From Bacillota bacterium (lineage in GTDB: Bacteria > Bacillota > Limnochordia > Darwinibacteriales > DTU012), in contig JAAYMV010000030.1 in NCBI GenBank assembly GCA_012521185.1, positions 1 to 61,683 of the forward strand: 61,683 bases of DNA. The letters are read 5' to 3'. Both the position numbers and the translations under genes were made by a program. Shown here one piece after another: positions 55,237 through 61,683 of this stretch. How positions within the stretch are numbered: the first letter of the stretch is position 1; every line of letters starts with the position of its first letter. The notes below the pieces were generated by a model. It worked only from the letters and a program-made list of their open reading frames with translations. It was not told the DNA's origin and searched no databases.

Positions 55237-55668
55237 GTGAAAAGCATAGAAAAAATTTTAGCAATTGATCCTGGGAAATTAAAATGTGGTATAGCAGTTG
55301 TTGAACAAGAGCGTGTTAAGTTACAGGAAGTTGTCATGCGCAGCCAGTTAATTTCCCGCCTAAAAACAATTATTCCAAAGGTTGATGTAGTAGTGTTAGG
55401 AGATGGAACTGGCTCGGAGATTTTTAAAGCAGAGTTGTTTTCAAGTTTTGCCGGGTTAAATTCAAAGTTGGTAATTGTTGATGAACAATTTTCCACGGTT
55501 GAAGCTCGTGCTTTATATTGGCAGAAAAATCCGCCAAAAGGATGGCGTAAGTTACTTCCTGTAGCAATGCAAACTCCTCCAGTAGCCTATGATGACTATG
55601 TAGCAGTAATTTTAGCTCAACGATACCAGAAAATGCTACTGGAAAAGGGGTCTGAATTCTCTAGTTAG
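55237..55668 (+). CDS. YqgF/RuvX-like RNase H-fold nuclease
   Basis: A 143-residue protein with the RuvC-like core: LAIDPGKLKCGIAVVE (first catalytic Asp), VVVLGDGTGS, DEQFSTVEARALYW (catalytic Glu and the ST.EA motif of YqgF), and PVAYDDYVAVILAQRY (final Asp pair). YqgF matures pre-16S rRNA in many bacteria, but this is a divergent type found in diderm Firmicutes and cyanobacteria beside DUF3084 genes. GTG start with AAAGGGG upstream. The genome may have another, canonical ruvX. Confidence 0.75.
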   Translation: MKSIEKILAIDPGKLKCGIAVVEQERVKLQEVVMRSQLISRLKTIIPKVDVVVLGDGTGSEIFKAELFSSFAGLNSKLVIVDEQFSTVEARALYWQKNPPKGWRKLLPVAMQTPPVAYDDYVAVILAQRYQKMLLEKGSEFSS

Positions 55669-55744
55669 GGGAGGTTTTTAGGGGAGATTGGAGAAATATA
55701 TTCTAGTATAGTTAAAATCTAGTGGATTGTGGGAGGTGGTTGTT

Positions 55745-57088
55745 GTGCAAAAGTATCTAGCGATTGTGATACTTTTGGTATTGTTTATCCACTCGCCAAC
55801 AGCCAATTCCAGTGATTTAATCCCAGAACAATGGATTTATGATGCCGTTGAATATCTTAATGGATTTCAGATACAAAGTCAGAAAGAAGGAATTCGTTCT
55901 TTAAATCGTTACCAAGTTGCTTTATCCCTAGCTAACATTATCCAAAACTTGGAATTGTCTCATCCTTCGTTGGTGCAGCGGTTTGGTGTGAGTAAGGAAA
56001 TATATTTAAGAGAAATTGTCCAGACCTACAATGCATCTGTTGACAGCGAGCTACGCTTACCTGAGGAATATCTTCAAGTATTAAGTAAGTTAGCTCTTGA
56101 ATTCCATGAAGAGTTAGAGGTTCTCGGATATGCGGTACAAGATGCAGGTGAGATACAACGAGCTGTTAGTGCTCAGCGAGGTTTTCCGATTGCCAATACT
56201 TATGCAGCTGCCATAGGCGATCGAAAGCTGCCAAGTAATGGGCAAGCAGCCGTATCTTTTAAGGAACGATATAGTTATCTTGATTCATTATTTGATCCAG
56301 ACGCATCTGCGAAAGATCTGACTTTAGATGGAGAAATAATCTCTAGTGAAGATTTTATGCTTGGTGCTGTCTTGACCTTACATGAAATAGAGGAAGATGT
56401 TCAAGTACCTGGGGTTGCTGGATTGGCCGGCAAATACTTATTTAATAAGGATTTTGTTTTAGAAGGCAAATATTTGCACAATCTTGATGCGCCTCTTGGT
56501 TCAGGGGTCTTTCAATTAGGGGCAACCGTTAAACTTGGCGACCTAGAGTTAGGTGGAGTACTACGTGCTTTGCAATCAAAGGTGGAAAATACTGAACCTC
56601 AAAATAGAGCAGGTTACGAGTTGTCTTTGAAATTAGGAGACTTGATGGTTTCTACCGGAAGAGATCCTTTAGTCAACCAGGGAGAGGGACAAGGAAATTC
56701 TTCTTATACAACCAGTGTTGATCTTCGTTACGGTATGCCAGATTCTATATTGTTTAGTGCTGGTTACCAAATCGAATCTGAATTAAAGTCCATTGATGAG
56801 TTAGGCAAACCTTCTACAACTAGTTTAGGTCTTGATATACCGATTCCTCAAGGAAGACTTAAGTTTGGTTTGACTCAAGAGAAGTTAGTTGCTAGTGAAC
56901 AATCGGAACCAACAAGTGAGCCTGATGGACAAGGGGATTTATCAGGTAAACAAACAGCTCTAGTAGGTTTAAGCTATGCTTTAGGCAATGAAGCTGATTT
57001 AAAATTAAATTATTATCGTTTTATTAATTTTGACGATCTGGGAAGTAGTGCTCACGATTACACAGCAGAGTTTTCATTTCGGTTTTAG
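55745..57088 (+). CDS. Outer membrane barrel protein with degenerate SLH-like N-terminus
   Basis: A 447-residue protein: signal peptide (about 1-22), then IPEQWIYDAVEYLNGFQIQ with LNRYQVALSLANI, which has the spacing of an SLH domain but lacks its core GYPDG and TR motifs. A helical region (about 75-150) and a barrel region (about 195-447) with amphipathic strands follow, ending AEFSFRF. It looks like a second OmpM-type protein whose wall-binding module has decayed or been re-specialised. GTG 55745 follows GGGAGG by eight bases. It is followed closely by the repeat protein gene. Confidence 0.62.
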   Translation: MQKYLAIVILLVLFIHSPTANSSDLIPEQWIYDAVEYLNGFQIQSQKEGIRSLNRYQVALSLANIIQNLELSHPSLVQRFGVSKEIYLREIVQTYNASVDSELRLPEEYLQVLSKLALEFHEELEVLGYAVQDAGEIQRAVSAQRGFPIANTYAAAIGDRKLPSNGQAAVSFKERYSYLDSLFDPDASAKDLTLDGEIISSEDFMLGAVLTLHEIEEDVQVPGVAGLAGKYLFNKDFVLEGKYLHNLDAPLGSGVFQLGATVKLGDLELGGVLRALQSKVENTEPQNRAGYELSLKLGDLMVSTGRDPLVNQGEGQGNSSYTTSVDLRYGMPDSILFSAGYQIESELKSIDELGKPSTTSLGLDIPIPQGRLKFGLTQEKLVASEQSEPTSEPDGQGDLSGKQTALVGLSYALGNEADLKLNYYRFINFDDLGSSAHDYTAEFSFRF

Positions 57089-57102
57089 GACAAAGGAGGA
57101 AG

Positions 57103-58035
57103 ATGGTTTTGAGGTTCAAATTTATTAGCATGATTCTAATTGTTGGCTTGCTCTGTAGTTCGATTCCTGTTGCTGCTCAAACTACAGTAACACCTGTTAC
57201 TGTTTTAGCTGATTTAGAAGAAGTGTTATATGGCGCTCCGCAGGAAGGTTCTTTATTGTTCCGATTGGAGCAGGTTGAATTTGAAATTTTTGGTAGTCCA
57301 CAAAGCGGGCCAGTACTTAACCGGATTCAACGGGCTCGTAATTATTTAGATAGTAATGCATCTGGTTCAAACTTAAAAGCCCAATTAAACTTAGCCGAAT
57401 GGGGTTTCTTAGCTAAAATTACCGATGGAGAGCCTTTACGACAACGACTAGCCAATATTGAAACAGAACTTTTTGGTGTTCCTCAGGAAGGACCAGTGAC
57501 TGAGAGAATAGAGCAATTAATGATGTTCATTTGGGGAACTACAGAACTTGATTCTGTAGCTGTAGAAGTTAAGGAACAAAGTTTAATTAAAATTCGGCTG
57601 CTAACGACACTGGATTCTTCCGCTAATCAGGTTGGAGACATTGTTCGCTATCGGGTTGTTGAAGATTTAATGGTTGATGGTCGCGTTGTTGTTCCAAAGG
57701 GCGCTGAAGGCTTTGGGCGTGTAAAAGAGGTCGTTACCGCTGGTTCTGTTGGCCGGGATGGTCGGGTGGTAATTGATTTTGGTGCAGTGCCAGCTTTAGA
57801 CGGCAGCGGCATCCCAATAAGAATTTCAGAAAGAGCAACCGAAAAGAATCGTTCGTTAGAATTAGCTGCTGGTGCTAGTATGGCTGGAATTATGCTTTTA
57901 GGGTCACCAGTAGGATTAGTTGGAGGTTACTTTGTAAAAGGTAAAGATGTACAGATTCCTGTAGGAACAGAGTTCTATGTAGAGACAGCCCGTACCACTC
58001 AAGTGTTAGGTTTTAGTTTAGTACCTGTTTACTAA
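57103..58035 (+). CDS. Secreted repeat protein of unknown family
   Basis: A 310-residue exported protein. After a signal peptide (1-26) the first half contains three copies of a short motif, (L/I)(Y/F)GxPQxGxxxxR(L/I), at about residues 42-56, 62-75 and 122-136, separated by helical text. The second half (about 160-305) has IRLLTTLDSSANQVGDIVRYRV and VPKGAEGFGRV, a pattern seen in beta-rich envelope proteins, and a hydrophobic hairpin AGASMAGIMLLGSPVGLVGGYF near 260. No named family is recognised. ATG 57103 is only three bases after GGAGG; TTG 57109 at nine bases is possible. It ends at a terminator. Confidence 0.6.
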   Translation: MVLRFKFISMILIVGLLCSSIPVAAQTTVTPVTVLADLEEVLYGAPQEGSLLFRLEQVEFEIFGSPQSGPVLNRIQRARNYLDSNASGSNLKAQLNLAEWGFLAKITDGEPLRQRLANIETELFGVPQEGPVTERIEQLMMFIWGTTELDSVAVEVKEQSLIKIRLLTTLDSSANQVGDIVRYRVVEDLMVDGRVVVPKGAEGFGRVKEVVTAGSVGRDGRVVIDFGAVPALDGSGIPIRISERATEKNRSLELAAGASMAGIMLLGSPVGLVGGYFVKGKDVQIPVGTEFYVETARTTQVLGFSLVPVY

Positions 58036-58036
58036 T

Positions 58037-58060
58037 AAGACCGCCTCAGGGCGGTCTTTA
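58037..58060 (+). terminator. Terminator after the repeat protein gene
   Basis: AAGACCGCC (58037-58045) and GGCGGTCTT (58050-58058) around a TCAG loop, followed by TT only; a stable stem with a weak T-run. Confidence 0.7.
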
Positions 58061-58182
58061 TGTTGACGAAATACAAATTAAGTGCAGGACTTTTCAATGC
58101 AAGCTTGAATGTATATAGAATGATTATTAAATCTAAATCAGGTGGTACTTTGTTGCAGAAAGATTTTATTGGAGGGCATAAT

Positions 58183-60372
58183 ATGTACTCATTTCGGAAT
58201 CGTTTTTATTGTTACTTAATATTAATATTTTGTTTAATAATAACCACAGGTATAACAGAAGCAAGTGATTATCGCTTAGGCGTTGGTGATTTGATTCGAG
58301 TCTCAGTCTGGGGTCATGCGGATCTGTCGATTGAGTCTCAGGTTCGTCCTGATGGATTCATTACAGTTCCTTTAGCAGGGGATATTTATGTAGTGGGAAA
58401 TAATGTATCTGAAGTAGCGCGGAAAGTTGAATCCGAACTAGCTAACTATATTGTTGATCCCCAAGTTACTGTAATGGTAGTACAATTTCGTAAGATTAAA
58501 GTACAGGTTTTAGGCGAAGTTAGGAGTCCAGGGATTTATGCCGTAGAAACAAATTTTCGCGTTATGGATGCCTTAGGCTTAGCCGGTGGTCCAACTGCCT
58601 TAGCTGATTTAACTAATGTAACTTTAACTCGCCGTGGTGTAAGCCAAGAACAAGCAGACCTGATTCAGTTGAATTTAAATGAATACATCCAGTCTGGTGT
58701 ATTGCAGCAAAATCCTGTTTTAGAAGATGGTGATGTAATTCACTTAAGTGCAGCTGGCAAGGCTTTGGTTCTTGGTGAAGTTAAGATTCCAGGAGGTTAT
58801 ATTGTCACTCCAGCAATGGATATTCTAGACTTATTAGCCTTAGCTGGCGGTCCTGTAGATCGTGCAGATTTACAGAACGCTACTTTAACAAGAAAAAATA
58901 ATCTGGGTACCGAAACAGAAAAGATAATTAATTTAGAAGAAATAATGAAGCAGGGCAAAGGTGTCTGGCTAGTCCAACCTGATGATGTATTATATATTCC
59001 TGCTAAACAACAAGTAGTTCTGTTTGGTGAGGTTAAAGCCCCAGGTACATATTATTTGCCTGCAGGAGCTAGCTTATTAGATATTCTAGGATTGGCAGGA
59101 GGTTTAACACCTAAGGCCAATTCAAGTCAGATCAGGATTGTACGTGAAAGTAATGGTGAACAAGAGGTCTTAACAGTTGACGCTAGTCAGGCCACTAAAG
59201 GACAAATCGGTGGTGACAACCCTCGCTTACTTGGTGGGGATGTTATTTATGTTCCTGAGGGACAGTCGCAAGTTTTGGTGCTAGGAGAAGTCCGTAGTCC
59301 TGGATATTACTACATCGATCATGGTAATAAAGTATTAGATGCCATTGCTAAAGCCGGTGGAACTACTGATAGCGCTGATACTGTGATTAATCTAAACCGC
59401 AAAGTTGGTTCGGAGACACAGGTGATTGCCATTGATTTAAATCGGGTTTTAGCTGGTGAAGAGCAGAACAATTATCAGTTAATAGGCGGCGACGTGATTG
59501 TAGTGCCAGAAACTAATCGGCGTGTGCTTGTTTTAGGACAAGTAGCTCGTCCAGGAGCATATAATATTGATCAGTTTACTCGCTTGCTAGATATTATTGC
59601 TTTAGCTGGCGGAACAACAGCTAGAGCCTTAACAGACCAAATTGCAATTACGAGTTCTACAAATCAAGAAGAAGTCGATTATATTAATCTAAATACAGCT
59701 GTCATGGATAATAGTCAAAATAGAATCTTACGTGGCGGAGAAATAGTCTTTATACCAGAGGCTAAGGAAGTATTAGTTATGGGTGAAGTAGTACGACCTG
59801 GAGCATTTATTGCGCCACAAGGTGCTCGAATTCTTGATTTGCTAGCCTTAGCTGGTGGGACTAAGAGTAATAGCGGTGCTCAAAATATTGTGTTAACACG
59901 TCAAGGGAATTCTAGTGAACAAGTTTGGGTAACTGATTATCATACTTTAGTCAATGCGCAACAAGATGCTAATTTATTAGTACAAGGCGGCGATGTGATT
60001 TTTGTGCCTGAAGCTAAGAATCAAGTGTTAGTTTTAGGTGAAGTTACTCGTCCTGGTGTTTACAGTATATCTGATGGTGCTAAAGTGTTAGATGCTATTG
60101 CACTAGCTGGCGGCCCCAAAGAACGGGCTGCTTTAGAAAGTATTGGTATTTATCGAGATGGAAACCTAGATGAATCTAGTACTTTAGCTGTTGGTAAGGA
60201 CAAGCTCTTATTCCAAGGCAATGCTAATGAAAATCCACCAATTATGGGCGGAGATATTATCTATGTGCCGGAAACTAATAAGCCAAACTGGACTGAAATT
60301 TTCGGCTTTATGGGTGGCATTCGTACTTTCCAACAGATAATTGACTGGTTTTATAACTTTTTCGATAACTAG
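58183..60372 (+). CDS. Polysaccharide export protein with seven SLBB repeats (Wza-like)
   Basis: A 729-residue secreted protein. After a signal peptide (about 1-27) a Poly_export domain (about 28-110) starts YRLGVGDLIRVSVWGH and VRPDGFITVPLAGDIYV. Seven SLBB domains of about 85 residues follow, each opening (V/L)xGEVxxPGxYxx and containing LDxxxLAGG; the first begins near residue 108 and the last near 615. Wza of E. coli has two. No lipobox Cys is seen after the signal peptide. ATG 58183 is six bases after GGAGGG; upstream codons in the frame are intergenic. It probably forms the periplasmic/outer-membrane conduit for the polymer controlled by the next gene. Confidence 0.85.
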   Translation: MYSFRNRFYCYLILIFCLIITTGITEASDYRLGVGDLIRVSVWGHADLSIESQVRPDGFITVPLAGDIYVVGNNVSEVARKVESELANYIVDPQVTVMVVQFRKIKVQVLGEVRSPGIYAVETNFRVMDALGLAGGPTALADLTNVTLTRRGVSQEQADLIQLNLNEYIQSGVLQQNPVLEDGDVIHLSAAGKALVLGEVKIPGGYIVTPAMDILDLLALAGGPVDRADLQNATLTRKNNLGTETEKIINLEEIMKQGKGVWLVQPDDVLYIPAKQQVVLFGEVKAPGTYYLPAGASLLDILGLAGGLTPKANSSQIRIVRESNGEQEVLTVDASQATKGQIGGDNPRLLGGDVIYVPEGQSQVLVLGEVRSPGYYYIDHGNKVLDAIAKAGGTTDSADTVINLNRKVGSETQVIAIDLNRVLAGEEQNNYQLIGGDVIVVPETNRRVLVLGQVARPGAYNIDQFTRLLDIIALAGGTTARALTDQIAITSSTNQEEVDYINLNTAVMDNSQNRILRGGEIVFIPEAKEVLVMGEVVRPGAFIAPQGARILDLLALAGGTKSNSGAQNIVLTRQGNSSEQVWVTDYHTLVNAQQDANLLVQGGDVIFVPEAKNQVLVLGEVTRPGVYSISDGAKVLDAIALAGGPKERAALESIGIYRDGNLDESSTLAVGKDKLLFQGNANENPPIMGGDIIYVPETNKPNWTEIFGFMGGIRTFQQIIDWFYNFFDN

Positions 60373-60386
60373 TGGTGGGGGTGATC

Positions 60387-61683
60387 ATGGCAATGGAAAT
60401 GGAAGAAATGGACTTATTAGAATTGTGGGAGATCTTAGCTAAAAGAAAAGGGCTAATTATTACGCTTTTTGTTCTTTCAATCATAGCTGCGGGTGTGGCA
60501 AATGTTGTTATGGAGCCAGTTTATGAAGTTAGTGCAACGCTAATGGTTAATAGTAAAACCGGTTCTTTGGCCGCACTAGATCCTTTAAGTGCCTTGACTG
60601 GAGGGTCAAATACAAATGTAGTCCTACAAAACTATGTACACCTGTTGAAGAGTAGAACGATACTTGAAGGGGCTATGTTAAAAAGCGGTTGGGAAACTGT
60701 AACCGATAATGATATTGATAAAATTACGAAAAAACTATCGATCCAGCCTATTCAAGGTACTGATATTATAAAAATTAGTATGCAATCCAATGATCCAAAA
60801 GCAGCTGAAGAGTTTGTTAATAATCTAGTAGATGTCTTTATTACAGCTACTAGAGATGCTAATCGTTTAGATCTACGCACAGCAAGGGAATTTTTAACTG
60901 AGCAATTGCAGTTGGTAGCCGCTAATTTAGAGGCTGCAGAAGAACGCTTGCGTGAATATAAAGAGCGCGAACGAATTTTAGAGCCGTCTGAAGAAATAAA
61001 AGTAGTGTTGCAGCACTACGCTTACTTGGAAAGTGTTTTAGCTGATATTTCTTTAGCGAAAATCGACGCACAACAGAAGATTTACGAAATTGAACAGAAA
61101 CTACAAGGTGTAGATCAAATTATTACTTCATCAACTGTAGTTCAAGAAAACCCAATGGTTCGTAATTATCAAAGCCGCTTAGCGGAATTGGAGATTACTT
61201 TATCCGGGTTGAGAGAACGTTATACTGAGCGTCATCCAAGTATCATAAGTATTCAAGCGGAAATTGAAGAAACTAAAGGGCGGCTAGCCCAAGAGGTAGA
61301 GCGGGTAGTCGGTTCTGAAACCTTAACAAGAAATCCAATTTATAGTGAACTTTATGGGCAGCTAATTGCTATGCAAGTGGAGCTAGCTGCTTTAGAGGCT
61401 AAGGAAGCAGCAATGATCCAACTGCAACAAATGAATGAAGACAATTATTTAAAGCTGCCAGCTAAAGAATTAGAGCTGATTCGCTTAATTCGGGATGTAA
61501 CTGTTGCTGAAGAAATTTATGTGATGTTAATGACCCGTAATGAAGAAATCAGGATTAATGAAGCAATGCATGCAGGTAATTTACAAGCTATCGATCGGGC
61601 TATTGTGCCGGAGGAGCCTATTAAGCCGCGTAAAATGTTGAATTTTGCCATTGCAGGTGTATTAGGTCTCTTTGTTGGAGCTG
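60387..61683 (+). CDS. Wzz/GumC-type polysaccharide co-polymerase (cut by window end)
   Basis: The frame opens at ATG 60387 after GGTGGGGGTGA and runs 432 codons to the window edge. Features: acidic N-terminus with DLLELWEILAKRKG (Wzz start), transmembrane helix near 25-45, the Wzz beta/alpha core (YEVSATLMVNS, LLKSRTILEGAML), a long coiled coil (about 150-330) with NPMVRNYQSRLAEL, then KELELIRLIRDVTVAEEIYVML and VPEEPIKPRKMLN before the second membrane helix that is entering at the edge. It may continue into a tyrosine-kinase domain, which cannot be judged here. Confidence 0.88.
   Translation, partial: MAMEMEEMDLLELWEILAKRKGLIITLFVLSIIAAGVANVVMEPVYEVSATLMVNSKTGSLAALDPLSALTGGSNTNVVLQNYVHLLKSRTILEGAMLKSGWETVTDNDIDKITKKLSIQPIQGTDIIKISMQSNDPKAAEEFVNNLVDVFITATRDANRLDLRTAREFLTEQLQLVAANLEAAEERLREYKERERILEPSEEIKVVLQHYAYLESVLADISLAKIDAQQKIYEIEQKLQGVDQIITSSTVVQENPMVRNYQSRLAELEITLSGLRERYTERHPSIISIQAEIEETKGRLAQEVERVVGSETLTRNPIYSELYGQLIAMQVELAALEAKEAAMIQLQQMNEDNYLKLPAKELELIRLIRDVTVAEEIYVMLMTRNEEIRINEAMHAGNLQAIDRAIVPEEPIKPRKMLNFAIAGVLGLFVGA

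Noticed and set aside
58183-60372. CRISPR-like or DNA-level tandem repeat within the SLBB gene
   Set aside because: The periodicity of about 255 bases is at protein level (SLBB domains); the nucleotide copies are strongly diverged.

Overview
The window reads as a chromosomal segment of a low-GC, spore-forming Bacillota (Firmicute) that has an outer membrane. Two kinds of evidence coexist. Classical Bacillota synteny and regulators are present: codY, DUF1385-prfA-prmC-sua5-mntP-ywlE-rpiB-upp, the F1 ATPase genes, a spoIIQ-like gene, and spoIIID-mreB/mbl-flgF-flgG. So is a dense set of diderm genes: flagellar P- and L-ring genes, BamA, Skp/OmpH-like chaperones, an almost complete Lpt bridge, FabZ, an LpxB-like enzyme, an SLH-domain porin of the OmpM type, a Wza-like exporter and a Wzz-like protein. 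This fits diderm Firmicute groups such as Limnochordia, Halanaerobiales or Negativicutes; the sequence alone does not settle which.

Layout. 1-9700: the end of a probable phosphatase gene, then adhE behind a strong promoter and a Rex-like operator, remnants of other genes, trpS, a very unusual secreted protease/propeller/barrel protein, a GNAT, an SDR and codY. 9700-27000: dinB on the minus strand, hflX, then a long collinear run of translation, nucleotide and envelope-precursor genes (prfA, prmC, sua5, mntP, ywlE, rpiB, upp, comEB, tagO/wecA, wecB) ending in atpA-atpG-atpD-atpC. The membrane F0 genes and the delta subunit gene are missing from this ATP synthase cluster. 27000-34000: sporulation genes (a catalytically degenerate LytM/SpoIIQ-like protein and SpoIIID, each behind a promoter resembling a compartment-specific sporulation promoter), mreB/mbl, and the flagellar rod and ring genes flgF, flgG, flgA, flgH, flgI, flgJ. 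34000-61683: a large envelope cluster. It begins with a phosphodiester glycosidase and an S55 (SpoIVB-type) peptidase, then bamA, three OmpH-like genes, a YjbH-like barrel, lptF/G, lptD, lptC, lptA, an unusual ABC permease with its ATPase, fabZ, an lpxB-like gene, lptB, DUF3084, ompM, a yqgF-like gene, a second barrel gene, an unknown repeat protein, a seven-SLBB exporter and a chain-length regulator cut by the window end.

How the parts fit. BamA and the OmpH-like chaperones would insert barrels. LptB-F/G-C-A-D would carry a glycolipid to the surface. FabZ and the LpxB-like enzyme suggest lipid A-like chemistry, although the LpxB-like protein is divergent and lpxA is not between fabZ and lpxB. 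OmpM would tether the outer membrane to the wall. FlgH and FlgI form flagellar bushings in outer membrane and peptidoglycan. Wza/Wzz-type proteins would export a polysaccharide. The candidate for a new system is the 46035-48924 ABC pair: its permease has the topology of MacB/LolCE-type permeases, but ends in a type I importer-like coupling motif and is paired with a GlnQ-like ATPase. No tRNA, rRNA, CRISPR array, insertion sequence or prophage was seen.
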